NCBI RefSeq assembly: GCF_001183605.1
Contig: NZ_LFXJ01000007.1
Location: 1-64,000, forward strand
DNA from: Lysinibacillus xylanilyticus
Lineage (GTDB): Bacteria > Bacillota > Bacilli > Bacillales_A > Planococcaceae
Reading direction: 5' to 3'
DNA length: 64,000 bases
Below are positions 1-8,670 of this stretch, one piece after another. A program made the translations under genes and the position numbers. Within the stretch, counting starts at the first letter, position 1, and the number at the start of each line of letters is the position of its first letter. Below the pieces are notes generated by a model that was not told the origin of the DNA, made no database searches, and saw only the letters and a program-made list of their open reading frames with translations.

Positions 1-37
1 GGGGGCTTCCCCCTGTGAGAGTAGGACGTCGCTAGGC
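1..37 (+). rRNA. rrf: 5S ribosomal RNA, 3' end only (partial)
   Basis: The first 37 bases match the conserved 3' part of Firmicute 5S rRNA: the run GTAGGACGTCGC near the end and the GGGGG...CCCCC helix before it. The rest of the gene lies before the window. A rho-independent terminator follows directly, so this is the end of an rRNA operon transcribed rightwards, in the same direction as the operon at the right end of the window. Confidence 0.9.
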
Positions 38-44
38 ACAAAGC

Positions 45-72
45 AACCACTGAGAAATCAGTGGTTTTTTAT
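45..72 (+). terminator. Terminator of the left rRNA operon
   Basis: A perfect 9-bp stem AACCACTGA / TCAGTGGTT with a GAAA tetraloop is followed by a T-rich run. It sits 8 bases after the 5S end, the expected place for an rrn terminator. Confidence 0.92.
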
Positions 73-154
73 TATTTTAAAAATTCAGTAATAGACCCCT
101 AAAAAATGTTAAAATTTAGTTGATCTAAATGAACAAATAAAGGGGTGTATAGAA

Positions 155-589
155 ATGGCAACAGGGTTATATAGTGAAAATATTCAAATTGAAAAAGCAA
201 AGCTACAGGAGTTTATTCAAAATAAAGGGGAATGGGCTGTACTAATACCCGGTTATTTACATCATGAATTACCAAGTGAACAAAATATGATTTGGGTATT
301 TAAAGGGGATTTTGGAATTATCCAAAAAGCAGTAAAGGTTGAGCTTAAGGACAAAGAATCAAATCCAAATAAAGTGATGTTTGATTTGGTAGGTTTGTCA
401 GATCCGATAAATGGTGATGGTTACTTTGAAATTACACAAGATCAGGATGGTACATGTCAGTTAGTAGGTAATTTAACAATGAAGGCAAGTGGCTTCTTAG
501 CGGGGATGATGAATCCAATTTTAGAGAAGTTTGTACCACTATTAGTTGAACAACTAGTACAAGAGATGGTGGTAAAGGCTAGTATCTAG
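155..589 (+). CDS. CoxG-like SRPBCC (START-fold) protein
   Basis: The 144-residue product has the layout of the CoxG/SRPBCC family, small helix-grip proteins with a hydrophobic cavity. It shows an early IPG motif (residues 31-33), a glycine-rich strand region near residues 85-105, and a long C-terminal amphipathic helix (about 115-142) after a GNLTMKASG strand. No signal peptide or membrane segment is seen. A Shine-Dalgarno GGGGTG lies 9 bases before the ATG. The gene stands alone, directly after an rRNA operon and before repeat sequences. B. subtilis has csfB-xpaC-yaaN at this place, so the gene is probably a lineage-specific addition. The ligand cannot be told from sequence. Confidence 0.75.
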   Translation: MATGLYSENIQIEKAKLQEFIQNKGEWAVLIPGYLHHELPSEQNMIWVFKGDFGIIQKAVKVELKDKESNPNKVMFDLVGLSDPINGDGYFEITQDQDGTCQLVGNLTMKASGFLAGMMNPILEKFVPLLVEQLVQEMVVKASI

Positions 590-597
590 TATGTTAG

Positions 598-645
598 TAG
601 AGAAATTAAAGCCTCCGGCAATTATACCGAGGCATAATTGATTAT
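598..645 (+). repeat. Family A repeat, terminal fragment (A0)
   Basis: This holds only the right-end module of family A: the GCCTCCGG box joined straight to the near-palindrome CAATTATACC / GGCATAATTG and ATTGAT. The same palindrome ends other copies near 4262, 4923, 56138 and 59189. Confidence 0.75.
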
Positions 646-681
646 AGTTTGTAGTGATAAAAGTAGAATGTCATGAAATAT

Positions 682-717
682 AAAAGATTGTTGCTATTAG
701 TGGCAATGATCTTTTTA
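682..717 (+). terminator. Hairpin with T-run, possible terminator of the SRPBCC gene
   Basis: The stem AAAGAT-TG-TTGC pairs with GCAA-TG-ATCTTT and is followed by TTTTTA. It could end transcription of the gene finishing at 589. The same bases could also encode a 23-residue hydrophobic peptide (ATG at 673), which has no ribosome-binding site and is treated as unlikely. Confidence 0.5.
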
Positions 718-773
718 TGGTTCATCATCAAAAGTGGTGGATGACATTAGTTAATACGTATACCATTTATCTT

Positions 774-1050
774 CATTCAGTAGAAGACTCCTACCTTTGA
801 AGGTGGTGAGATGAATGCGGATGTAGTTCCCTTTCAGTTTCAAATACCTACTGAAATATTGGAGCCCAGTCTAAGATCACCACGCCCTGTGGCAACGACT
901 GAGTGCCCAACATTATGTTGTTGCTGTCGCTTCGTTAGCACTGCGCTTTCGCACAAAAAACATCTGCTGCTGACGCTACGCTTTCGCGCAAAAAACATCT
1001 GTTTGCCTAAAGCTTCTGGAATGCAATTATGCTAAGGCGAAATTGATATA
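774..1050 (+). repeat. Family A mosaic repeat, near-complete copy (A1)
   Basis: Modules in order: hairpin ACCTTTGAAGGT with GGTGAGATGAATGCGG, the shared core (857-920: CAGTC/GACTG stem enclosing CCAC-GCCCT-GTGG, then a third hairpin), two C-type runs with CGCTTTCGC, and the terminal module AATGCAATTATGCTAAGGC with ATTGATATA. Open frames across it (such as 811-1035) are low-complexity translations of the repeat, not genes. Together with B1 it fills most of the gap 590-1337. Confidence 0.8.
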
Positions 1051-1051
1051 A

Positions 1052-1264
1052 GTTGATTGGAGTGGAGATCGGACGCCCCCTTGGGGATTAGCGATAGAGG
1101 AACGGAGGCTAAAACCATCACGTCCTGTGATAACGGCTTCGTGACCAACATCGTGTTGGCCCGAGAGACCCTGCAGCGAAGCGAAGCGGCTCATCGGACG
1201 CCCCCAGGAAGCTCTGCTCTACGCGAAAGCAACAACAAAGCGCCCAATCGGAACAAAAATCAAC
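1052..1264 (+). repeat. Family B mosaic repeat, complete copy (B1)
   Basis: It begins GTTGATTGGAGTGGA and ends CGGAACAAAAATCAAC, giving imperfect inverted ends (GTTGATT / AATCAAC). The interior holds GGGGATTAGCGATAGAGGAAC, the shared core (1094-1160, inner stem ATCAC-GTCCT-GTGAT, then CCAACATCGTGTTGG), GCTCATCGGACGCCCCCAGGA and a partial C module. It abuts copy A1. Frames through it are not genes. Confidence 0.82.
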
Positions 1265-1352
1265 CACACGTTATGATGATGAACTATTTTTTGGGGGAAA
1301 CATTTGAGCGATTAAGCGATTACTCAATATATTTTATAAAGGAGGAATCATC

Positions 1353-1889
1353 ATGGAACAATGGATAGGTATTCAAACACTTATCTGGCTATTTCCTATT
1401 ATGTTTATTCTTCATGATTTTGAAGAAATTATTATGGTTGAAAAGTGGCTAAATAAGAATTCTATTATTTTGTACGAAAGATTGCCGAAAAAAATTGCTG
1501 ATCGAGTTATGAAACAGTTCTCGATGTCGACAGCGCAGTTTGCGGTAGCAGTAATCGTAATATTCATCTTTGTAAGTAGTTCCACTTTTATAGCAAATCA
1601 GTATGTGAATCAAGGGCCATATGGAGATATCTACTTTTTTACTGTTGTTACGCTAACCTACTTTCTACATGCGTTCACTCATCTTGCTCAGTCTATTTTT
1701 CTTCGTTCTATTACACCCGGTGCACTCACATCTTTGATAATCGTCATTCCATACAGTTTTGTTTTGTATCATTCGTTATTAGTCAATAAAGTCATAACTT
1801 GGGACATTATTTTTGTATGCCTGCCATTTTGTCTTTTAGTGATTCCTATTGCATTACTAGCGCATTGGATTGGGAAAAAGCTTATCTGA
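1353..1889 (+). CDS. HXXEE domain membrane protein
   Basis: The 178-residue protein carries the signature HDFEE at residues 21-25 near the end of the first hydrophobic segment, the defining motif of the HXXEE family. A second histidine-containing segment, FLHAFTHLAQS, follows in the middle. Four to five membrane segments are likely (about 9-20, 62-80, 93-110, 125-145, 150-172). The family's function is unknown, and the conserved His/Glu residues hint at a metal site. A strong AAAGGAGG lies just before the ATG. It is a single gene between the repeat cluster and yaaO and is not found here in B. subtilis. Confidence 0.8.
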   Translation: MEQWIGIQTLIWLFPIMFILHDFEEIIMVEKWLNKNSIILYERLPKKIADRVMKQFSMSTAQFAVAVIVIFIFVSSSTFIANQYVNQGPYGDIYFFTVVTLTYFLHAFTHLAQSIFLRSITPGALTSLIIVIPYSFVLYHSLLVNKVITWDIIFVCLPFCLLVIPIALLAHWIGKKLI

Positions 1890-1905
1890 ATTTCACCTTA
1901 TTTAT

Positions 1906-1938
1906 ATCCATTCAGCAAATGTTTTAGTAACGTAAGTG
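1906..1938 (+). repeat. Short family A fragment upstream of yaaO
   Basis: TTCAGCAAATGTTTTAGTAACGTAAGTG matches the start of copy A3 (near 4675-4705) with few changes. The TATAAT at 1940-1945 follows at once, so this debris may form part of the yaaO promoter; no good -35 box is visible. The run is split here as TTCAGCAAATG + TTTTAGTAACG + TAAGTG. Confidence 0.5.
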
Positions 1939-1979
1939 TTATAATTAACTAAGAATATAACGGAAATGGGTGTTTTGCT

Positions 1980-3404
1980 TTGCAAAAGAAAAAGCCGATT
2001 GTAGAAGGGTTAGAGCGCTTTCGACAACAACAAAATATTTCCTTTCATGTCCCAGGCCATAAGCATGGAGAACTATCTCATCTCCCTCAGCCCTTTAAAG
2101 ATGTAATGCGATATGATGTAACTGAATTATCAGGTCTTGATGACTTACATCACCCAGAAGAAATAATATTAGAGGCAGAAAACTTATTGGCAGATACATA
2201 TGGGGCAATGAAAAGTTTCTTTTTAGTAGGTGGATCTACAGTTGGAAATTTAGCGATGATATATGCCACATGTAAAAAAAGTGATACGATCATTGTCCAA
2301 CGTAATGCACATAAGTCTATATTTCACGCAATCGAGCTTGTGGGAGCAAAGCCTGTATTTGTTTCCCCGCTATGGGATGAACGTACATTAACTGCAACAC
2401 ATGTTTCTTATAAAGATTTAAAAGAAGCAGCTGATTATTATCCAGAGGCCCGTGCAGTAGTTTTAACGTATCCTACTTACTATGGTATGACATCTAAAGA
2501 AATACAGCAGCAGATTGCGTATTGTCACGAGAAAGGTATTCCTGTTTTAGTGGATGAAGCACATGGAGCCCATTTTAGTGCATGTACCTTATTTCAGCCA
2601 TCAGCAGTGACATTTGGTGCGGATGTAGTAGTACAGTCTGCACATAAAACATTGCCTGCTATGACAATGGCATCCTTTATGCATGTTAATTCTAACTTAA
2701 TCGATGTCGATAAAATAAATCACTATTTACGAATGCTACAATCTAGTAGCCCATCCTATCTATTATTGGCTTCTTTAGATGATGCACGCTATTATATACA
2801 GACATATATGGAGAGTGATGGTGCATATATAATAGAAAAAAGGAATCAATGGATAGAGGCATTACGAGCTATTGGCTCTTTAGAAGTTATAGAGGTAGAC
2901 GACCCTATAAAATTATTGTTACGTGTTGATGGTTATAGCGGTTTTCAATTACAAGAAGCGTTAGAAGCAAAGCATGTATATGCAGAACTAGCAGATGCGA
3001 ATCAAGTGTTGCTTGTGCTACCTTTGTTGAAACAGGGACATAACTATCCATTTGCAGAAATACGTGTCCGTATTAAGGATGCTGTAACACTGTTATTAAG
3101 TATATCAAAGATGGAAACAATGACTGCTTCACAAACAGCTTATAATTTTGTGGCTATTTCGGAACCAGCCTATACATTTGATGAAATTGAAAAGTCGGAA
3201 AAAGAATGGTTACCGTATATGCGAACAATGGGACGTATCTCTGCTAGTATGATAATTCCTTATCCACCAGGTATTCCATTGCTTCTTCCAGGCGAAAAAA
3301 TAACAGTAGCAAAGCTGAGCCAGCTAGAGGAATTACTGGTTAGTGGTGCAACGTTTCAAGGAAATCACCGTTTAGAAGAAAAGATGATTGAGATCATTAA
3401 ATAG
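1980..3404 (+). CDS. yaaO: Orn/Lys/Arg decarboxylase-family PLP enzyme (YaaO-like)
   Basis: This 474-residue fold-type I PLP enzyme belongs to the Orn/Lys/Arg decarboxylase group. Visible features are the start PGHKHG (25-30), VDEAHGAHF (191-199, with the Asp expected to bind the PLP ring nitrogen), and SAHKTLPAM (220-228) with Lys223 as the likely Schiff-base lysine. The C-terminal part has the [13 protein letters not shown] motif typical of the family. It acts in the cytoplasm, probably on a basic amino acid; the exact substrate is not certain. The start is TTG, with a weak GGGTG ahead of it. It lies 17 bp before tmk, as in B. subtilis, so the two are probably cotranscribed. Confidence 0.88.
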   Translation: MQKKKPIVEGLERFRQQQNISFHVPGHKHGELSHLPQPFKDVMRYDVTELSGLDDLHHPEEIILEAENLLADTYGAMKSFFLVGGSTVGNLAMIYATCKKSDTIIVQRNAHKSIFHAIELVGAKPVFVSPLWDERTLTATHVSYKDLKEAADYYPEARAVVLTYPTYYGMTSKEIQQQIAYCHEKGIPVLVDEAHGAHFSACTLFQPSAVTFGADVVVQSAHKTLPAMTMASFMHVNSNLIDVDKINHYLRMLQSSSPSYLLLASLDDARYYIQTYMESDGAYIIEKRNQWIEALRAIGSLEVIEVDDPIKLLLRVDGYSGFQLQEALEAKHVYAELADANQVLLVLPLLKQGHNYPFAEIRVRIKDAVTLLLSISKMETMTASQTAYNFVAISEPAYTFDEIEKSEKEWLPYMRTMGRISASMIIPYPPGIPLLLPGEKITVAKLSQLEELLVSGATFQGNHRLEEKMIEIIK

Positions 3405-3421
3405 TTGGAGGCAATAACAGC

Positions 3422-4051
3422 ATGAATTGCAATTTATTTATTACATTTGAAGGTCCAGAGGGCGCTGGAAAAACAACAGTCATTCAAAAAATAGCCGAGC
3501 GACTTGCAGAAGAAAATATTGATGTATTAGCAACGAGAGAACCTGGTGGTATTGAAATTGCTGAGAAAATTAGAAGCATTATTTTAAACCCTGAACATAC
3601 AGCCATGGATGAGCGTACAGAAGCATTATTATACGCAGGGGCGAGAAGTCAGCATTATTTTGAAAAAGTAAGACCCGCGTTGGATGCTGGTAAAATGGTT
3701 ATTTGCGATCGATTTATCGATTCCTCATTAGCATACCAAGGATATGCACGTGGTATCGGCGTTGATGAAGTATTATCTATTAATGAGTTTGCAATCGGCA
3801 AGAAGTTGCCTGATATGACAATATTATTTGACCTTGCACCAGAGGTTGGCTTGGCACGGATTCATGCTCATGGAGATCGAGAAGTAAATCGCTTAGATGT
3901 TGAAAGTTTAGCTTTTCATAAGAAGGTTCGAGAAGGATATTTACAGTTAGTGGAGCGTTACCCAGAGCGTATACATGTCGTCAATGCAGACCAAAATATT
4001 GAGCGTGTGGTTGAAGATGTATGGTCATTAATATATGAAGCAATACAGTAA
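3422..4051 (+). CDS. tmk: Thymidylate kinase (dTMP kinase)
   Basis: The enzyme phosphorylates dTMP to dTDP using ATP, an essential step of dTTP supply. The 209-residue product has the P-loop GPEGAGKTT (11-19), TREPGG (38-43), and [13 protein letters not shown] (about 95-107) with the DR(Y/F) dTMP-binding motif. The length is normal. TTGGAGG precedes the ATG. It follows yaaO closely and is followed by a family A repeat before darA, so the classical tmk-darA-yaaR-holB cluster is here interrupted by repeats. Confidence 0.97.
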   Translation: MNCNLFITFEGPEGAGKTTVIQKIAERLAEENIDVLATREPGGIEIAEKIRSIILNPEHTAMDERTEALLYAGARSQHYFEKVRPALDAGKMVICDRFIDSSLAYQGYARGIGVDEVLSINEFAIGKKLPDMTILFDLAPEVGLARIHAHGDREVNRLDVESLAFHKKVREGYLQLVERYPERIHVVNADQNIERVVEDVWSLIYEAIQ

Positions 4052-4100
4052 ATGCATGAAGTTGTCTACCACAATGTGATATAATGGTAACATCTATAAT

Positions 4101-4290
4101 CATTCGGTGAATGTCTTCTGCGCGTAAGCGAAGCGACAGCAGCTGAATGCGGATATTGTTCCTATTCAGTAGATATACAAACTACTGAAATAGAGGAACA
4201 CTGGCGTATGTCACGGAATCGAAAAGGAGTACTTTGTGCAAGCATAAAGCCGAATCCGGACACAATTATGCCGAGGCATAATTGATATAA
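4101..4290 (+). repeat. Family A repeat, copy lacking the core (A2)
   Basis: It contains a C module (CTGCGCGTAAGCGAAGCGAC), TGAATGCGG, ATAGAGGAAC, the long hairpin with CGGAATCG ... CCGAATCCGG arms around CTTTGTGC, and the terminal palindrome CAATTATGCC / GGCATAATTG followed by ATTGATATA. The central core between ATAGAGGAAC and the hairpin is deleted. It fills the gap between tmk and darA. Confidence 0.8.
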
Positions 4291-4332
4291 GGTAACTAAA
4301 ATTTATTTAGATGAATTTTATCAAAGGGGTGA

Positions 4333-4668
<336 letters not shown>

Positions 4669-4670
4669 CT

Positions 4671-4960
4671 TCTTTTAGCAAATGTCTTTTGTAACGTAAG
4701 TGAAACGGCAGTTACAGAAGTCTTCCACCTCAATAGGTGGTGAAATGAATGCGGTTTTAAGTCACTTTTCAAAGGATAACCAAACACCACTGAAATAGAG
4801 GAACTCAGTCTAAGAACGCCACGTCCTGTGGCGATGACTGAGTGACCGACATCACGTTGGCCCAAAGCCTCCGGCGGATGTCGCGGAATCGGAAAGGAGT
4901 ACTTTGTGCTAGCACAAAAGCCGATTCCGGACGCAATTATGCCGAGGCATAATTGATATC
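4671..4960 (+). repeat. Family A mosaic repeat, most complete copy (A3)
   Basis: All modules are present: AT-rich left end with AAATG and GTAACG; hairpin CCACCTCAATAGGTGG; the core 4796-4862 (ACTCAGTC/GACTGAGT outer stem, GCCAC-GTCCT-GTGGC inner stem-loop, CCGAC/GTTGG hairpin); CCTCCGGCGGATGTCG; the hairpin CGGAATCGG/CCGATTCCG with inner TTTGTGC/GCACAAA; and the terminal palindrome with ATTGATAT. The repeat accounts for the gap between darA and yaaR. It serves as the reference copy for the family here. Confidence 0.85.
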
Positions 4961-5032
4961 AGTGCTGCGTTAAATGAGAAGTACAGCACAATATATGTAT
5001 TTGATAATGAAAGCAAGTGGGGGCGAAACAGC

Positions 5033-5473
5033 TTGAAGATCAATCAAGATTTACGTGTCGGGTTAAATACTAATCGTAAAGAGCCACTGCATAACAATAA
5101 TCAAAATAACCGATTTGGAGATATGGTCGTCAAGCAAGGAACCAAATTACAGACTGAACAGCTTACACGATTGCTAGGGGATATTTCTACAGCAGGTGAT
5201 CGTGTTGCAAGATCGCGAAATTTACGAGAACTTGCTCGTTTTAAAATGCTTGTTAAACGATTCCTACAAGAAACTGTAGAGCATGGTATGGATTTAAAGC
5301 AATCACATACATGGAATCGTTTTGGTGAAGGAAGACGCTTGAAAATAATTGAAACTATTGATACGCGTCTTGTAGAGCTTGCGCAAGATATTTTAGATGA
5401 AGAAAAGGAAGCAATTGACCTTCTTGATAAAATCGGTGAGATTAAAGGCTTATTAATTAATTTGTATATGTAA
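5033..5473 (+). CDS. yaaR: DUF327 family protein YaaR
   Basis: The 146-residue, helix-rich, charged protein matches the YaaR/DUF327 family in length and in core features (GDRVARSRNLRELARFKMLVKRFL, given here as GDRVARSRNL + RELARFKML + VKRFL, residues about 54-77, and the C-terminal GEIKGLLINLYM). Its function is not established. It sits between darA and holB as in B. subtilis. The start is TTG, 11 bases after a GGGGG purine run. A terminator follows. Confidence 0.85.
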   Translation: MKINQDLRVGLNTNRKEPLHNNNQNNRFGDMVVKQGTKLQTEQLTRLLGDISTAGDRVARSRNLRELARFKMLVKRFLQETVEHGMDLKQSHTWNRFGEGRRLKIIETIDTRLVELAQDILDEEKEAIDLLDKIGEIKGLLINLYM

Positions 5474-5511
5474 AACCCGTGTCTCGTTCTCTTGTAGGCG
5501 CGGGCTTTTTT
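5474..5511 (+). terminator. Terminator after yaaR
   Basis: CCCGTGTC pairs with GGCGCGGG (two G-U pairs), followed by CTTTTTT. Confidence 0.75.
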
Positions 5512-5518
5512 CAAATCT

Positions 5519-5644
5519 ATTCAGCAGGCAATTTTTTTTTTGCTGAATGACATAAAACTAATCTATTTGCTCTGAAACCGCAGATATTTCTGTACTAAAA
5601 TTGAGCAATAGGAAACAATTATGCTATGAGTGTAATTGATATAG
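5519..5644 (+). repeat. Degenerate family A repeat (A4)
   Basis: A left-end inverted pair TTCAGCA / TGCTGAA is followed by CTGAAACCGC and a decayed terminal module ACAATTATGC...GTAATTGATATAG. The core is missing. The terminal GATATAGGAAGG runs into the leader of holB, whose ribosome-binding site AGGAAGG lies right at its edge. Confidence 0.6.
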
Positions 5645-5660
5645 GAAGGAATATAAATAT

Positions 5661-6665
5661 ATGGCCAAGAATGTTGAAGAGCTATTCACACTACAACCAG
5701 TCGTAATGAAGCAGCTTCAAACGATTTTTGACAAAAATAGATTAGCGCATGCATACATTTTTGATGGCGAAAAAGGGACAGGCAAAGTAGATATTATGCA
5801 GTTCTTTGTCAAATTAATGCTATGTGAGCAACCAAATCAAAATGTTCCATGTGAAACATGTCGAAATTGCAGACGTGTTGATTCGGGTAATCATCCAAAT
5901 ATTCATCAAATTTATCCAGAAGGTCAATTTATAAAAATTGATCAAATACGTGAATTAATTGCAGAAATGAAGATGATGGGTGTTGAAGAGGGGCGTAAGA
6001 TTTATGTACTTCATCATGCAGACCGTCTCAATATTGCATCTGCAAACATGATACTTAAATTTTTAGAGGAACCTGAGGGTGAGGTAACTGCAATTTTGTT
6101 AACGGAGCAAATGCAGTCAATTTTACCAACGATTCGTTCTCGCTGTCAGCATATTAAATTTCAAAAAATGCCTCGACACATATTATTAAAGCATTTGCAA
6201 GATAACAATATTTCTTACTCAATGGCTTCTACAGTAAGCATGATGACGAACGAGCTCGAAACAGCTATGATTTTAGCGAATGATGAGCAGTTTGCACATG
6301 CTCGAAAAACAGTGTTAAAATTAGTAGAGGCAATTCGTCAGAATGTACATGAGGCAATGCTTGTTGTACATGAAGAATGGTTGCCACTGTTTAAAGAAAA
6401 GGGCGAGATGGAGCAAGCATTAGATTTACTACTATTTGCTTACCGTGATATAGTGTCAATAAAAGCTAATCCCGAAGCAGCTTGTACTTACCCAGACATG
6501 TTACAAACATTTAAAGAAGCTGCGCTACATTCGACTTATGAACGTCTATCTAGTCAAATGGAGTCCATCTTACAGGCACGTTCATCTTTACAGCGTAACA
6601 TGAATAGGACGTTAATGATGGAGCAGTTAATGCTAAATCTGCAGGAGGGGTATACATTTGTATAA
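5661..6665 (+). CDS. holB: DNA polymerase III delta-prime subunit
   Basis: This clamp-loader subunit of 334 residues (AAA+ fold) helps load the beta clamp at the replication fork. The phosphate-binding loop is degenerate (GEKGTGKVD, 36-44, with V where T is expected), as is common for delta-prime, which does not hydrolyse ATP. Cysteines at 55, 64, 67 and 70 form the zinc module. A sensor-like SRC follows in TIRSRCQHI. The ATG is preceded by GGAAGG. The 3' end overlaps ricT by 8 bp, indicating cotranscription with ricT and yabA. Confidence 0.93.
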   Translation: MAKNVEELFTLQPVVMKQLQTIFDKNRLAHAYIFDGEKGTGKVDIMQFFVKLMLCEQPNQNVPCETCRNCRRVDSGNHPNIHQIYPEGQFIKIDQIRELIAEMKMMGVEEGRKIYVLHHADRLNIASANMILKFLEEPEGEVTAILLTEQMQSILPTIRSRCQHIKFQKMPRHILLKHLQDNNISYSMASTVSMMTNELETAMILANDEQFAHARKTVLKLVEAIRQNVHEAMLVVHEEWLPLFKEKGEMEQALDLLLFAYRDIVSIKANPEAACTYPDMLQTFKEAALHSTYERLSSQMESILQARSSLQRNMNRTLMMEQLMLNLQEGYTFV

Positions 6666-7473
6666 TGTAGTGGGAGTCCGTTTTAAAAAAGCGGGTAAAA
6701 TATATTATTTTGATCCAGCATCATATCTACTAGAGGACAGTCAATATGTCATTGTAGAGACAGCTCGCGGTGTAGAATATGGTAAAGTAGTTGTCCCTCA
6801 AAAGGTTGTTGAGGATAATGATGTTGTATTACCACTTAAACAAGTTCTACGACCAGCGGATGAACGTGATCGTATCCAAGTAGAGGAAAATGCTGCGGAA
6901 TCAAAGCGCGCATTTGAACTAGCAAGTACAAAAATCATTGAGCATAATTTAGAAATGAAGCTCGTTGATGTTGAATATACATTTGATCGTAATAAAATCA
7001 TCTTTTATTTTACGGCTGAAGGACGCGTTGATTTCAGAGATCTTGTAAAAGATTTAGCGTCGGTTTTTAGAACACGTATCGAACTTCGTCAAATTGGTGT
7101 ACGTGATGAAGCGAAGTTGTTAGGTGGCATTGGTCCATGTGGCCGTATGCTGTGCTGTTCAACTTTTTTAGGAGATTTTGAGCCGGTTTCTATTAAAATG
7201 GCTAAAGATCAAAACTTATCTTTAAATCCATCTAAAATTTCAGGTCTTTGCGGTCGTTTAATGTGCTGCTTGAAGTATGAAAATGATGAATATGAGGAAG
7301 CAAAAGAGGGCATGCCAGACGTTGGTGAAATGACGATGACACCAGATGGCCGCGGTAAAGTTGTAGGTTTAAATGTACTGGAAAGACTCATTCAAGTATA
7401 TTTACAAGAGCAGGAGCGCACAGTTGAGTATACATTAGAAGAACTGCTAGCATGCGAAAAAAATCTTATTTAA
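6658..7473 (+). CDS. ricT: PSP1-domain protein RicT (YaaT)
   Basis: RicT with RicA and RicF forms an iron-sulphur complex that promotes RNase Y-dependent mRNA maturation and affects phosphorelay, competence and biofilm control in B. subtilis. The 271-residue product starts MYNVVGVRFKKAGKIYYF as in the family. It has the PSP1 region with two cysteine motifs, GPCGRMLCC (near residue 159) and GLCGRLMCC (near residue 197), the latter two expected to take part in cluster binding. The start is TTG with AGGAGGGG upstream inside holB, and the two genes overlap. Confidence 0.95.
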   Translation: MYNVVGVRFKKAGKIYYFDPASYLLEDSQYVIVETARGVEYGKVVVPQKVVEDNDVVLPLKQVLRPADERDRIQVEENAAESKRAFELASTKIIEHNLEMKLVDVEYTFDRNKIIFYFTAEGRVDFRDLVKDLASVFRTRIELRQIGVRDEAKLLGGIGPCGRMLCCSTFLGDFEPVSIKMAKDQNLSLNPSKISGLCGRLMCCLKYENDEYEEAKEGMPDVGEMTMTPDGRGKVVGLNVLERLIQVYLQEQERTVEYTLEELLACEKNLI

Positions 7474-7500
7474 GATAGAGAATTGGACGAGGTGGCTTGG

Positions 7501-7857
7501 GTGAAGGACCGTAATTTCTTAGATACCGTTATGGAGTTCGAACAACAGCTCGAAGCAATGCAGGAGCAATTTGGTGCATTGAAACAATTTGTAGCGTTAA
7601 TGATGGAGGAGCATAAGGCACTCGAAACAGAAAATCATCACCTTCGTACACGTCTAGAAGAACTACTTTCTAATGAAAACTCTGTACAGGCTGCTGATGA
7701 GAAGAAAGAGAATCCGTTAGATATTGGCGAAGGTTATGATAACCTAGCACGTTTATACCAAGAAGGCTTCCATGTTTGTCATGTTCATTTCGGAAGTTCC
7801 CGTAAAGGTGAAGACTGTCTGTTTTGTCTATCATTTTTAAATAAACAAAATGTGTAA
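7501..7857 (+). CDS. yabA: Replication initiation control protein YabA
   Basis: YabA binds DnaA and DnaN and limits over-initiation of replication. The N-terminal half is a leucine-zipper coiled coil (about residues 5-60). The C-terminal half has the family signature [20 protein letters not shown] and a zinc site made of C-x-H plus CLFC near the end. The GTG at 7501 with GAGGTGG 5 bases upstream gives [10 protein letters not shown], which aligns with the B. subtilis start better than the TTG at 7483. Predicted length is 118 residues. A terminator follows. Confidence 0.93.
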   Translation: MKDRNFLDTVMEFEQQLEAMQEQFGALKQFVALMMEEHKALETENHHLRTRLEELLSNENSVQAADEKKENPLDIGEGYDNLARLYQEGFHVCHVHFGSSRKGEDCLFCLSFLNKQNV

Positions 7858-7861
7858 TAGA

Positions 7862-7898
7862 AGGCTGATTCCCACTATGGTGGTGTCAGTCTTTTGTT
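7862..7898 (+). terminator. Terminator after yabA
   Basis: GGCTGA-TTCCCAC pairs with GTGG-TG-TCAGTC around TATG, followed by TTTTGTTTT. Confidence 0.8.
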
Positions 7899-7920
7899 TT
7901 GTATAGTAGGAGGAAGAAAC

Positions 7921-8670
7921 ATGGAAAATTGGTTGAAGGGTGATGAACGATTAGACTATTTATTGGCTGAGAATTTACGTATTATTCAAAGTCCCTCTGT
8001 CTTTTCGTTTTCATTGGATGCAGTGCTACTTTCGAAATTTGTCAATGTTCCATATCATAAAGGGAAAATTGTTGATTTGTGCTCAGGTAATGGTGTAATC
8101 CCACTTTTTCTAAGTGCCAGAACAAAGGGACATATTACAGGAGTAGAAATTCAACCACGTTTATTTGATATGGCTGAGCGAAGTATCCGTTACAATAAAT
8201 TAGAAGAACAAATTCATATGGCCCTTGGTGATGTGAAGGAAATTCCTAAGGAGCTTGGTATTGAAAAATATGATGTTGTAACGTGTAATCCACCATATTT
8301 TTTAGCACATGAAGCTAGTGATAAAAATTTAAGTGAGCATTACGCTATTGCACGTCATGAACTATATTTAACGTTAGAGGAAGCAATACAATCAGCAAGT
8401 AAATTGTTAAAACAAGGCGGAAAGGCGGCTTTTGTTCATCGTCCTGGTCGCTTACTAGATATTGTTACGGCAATGCGTGCAAATCGTTTAGAGCCTAAAC
8501 GTATGCAACTTATTTACCCGAAAGAAGGTAAAGAGGCCAATACACTATTAATAGAAGGAATTAAAGACGGTAAGCCTGATCTGAAAATATTACCGCCCCT
8601 GTATGTTTATGATGCGAATAATGAATATACAGCAGAAGTGAGAGAAATCCTTTATGGAAAAGAACAATAG
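7921..8670 (+). CDS. trmN6: tRNA1(Val) A37 N6-methyltransferase-type enzyme
   Basis: This is the YabB/TrmN6 family of SAM-dependent methyltransferases. The SAM motif [12 protein letters not shown] (about residues 48-59) and the catalytic NPPY (CNPPYF, about 122-127) are characteristic of N6-adenine methyltransferases. The ATG at 7921, directly after AGGAGGAAGAAAC, is preferred to a TTG 27 bases upstream with no Shine-Dalgarno. The gene overlaps yazA by 17 bp and so belongs to the trmN6-yazA-rsmI operon, as in B. subtilis. Confidence 0.92.
   Translation: MENWLKGDERLDYLLAENLRIIQSPSVFSFSLDAVLLSKFVNVPYHKGKIVDLCSGNGVIPLFLSARTKGHITGVEIQPRLFDMAERSIRYNKLEEQIHMALGDVKEIPKELGIEKYDVVTCNPPYFLAHEASDKNLSEHYAIARHELYLTLEEAIQSASKLLKQGGKAAFVHRPGRLLDIVTAMRANRLEPKRMQLIYPKEGKEANTLLIEGIKDGKPDLKILPPLYVYDANNEYTAEVREILYGKEQ

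Noticed and set aside
673-744. Small hydrophobic reading frame of 23 codons
   Set aside because: There is no Shine-Dalgarno, and its bases form a hairpin with a T-run that is better explained as a terminator. Kept only as a remote possibility.
811-1368. Open frames of 74 and 103 residues
   Set aside because: They run through repeats A1 and B1, have no ribosome-binding site, and their products are translations of palindromic repeat modules.
5101-5514. 137-residue minus-strand frame opposite yaaR
   Set aside because: It is a shadow of yaaR, with Ser/Arg-rich composition and no ribosome-binding site.
5775-5800. Degenerate Walker A in HolB as a sign of pseudogenisation
   Set aside because: Delta-prime subunits commonly lack a working P-loop; the rest of the gene is intact.
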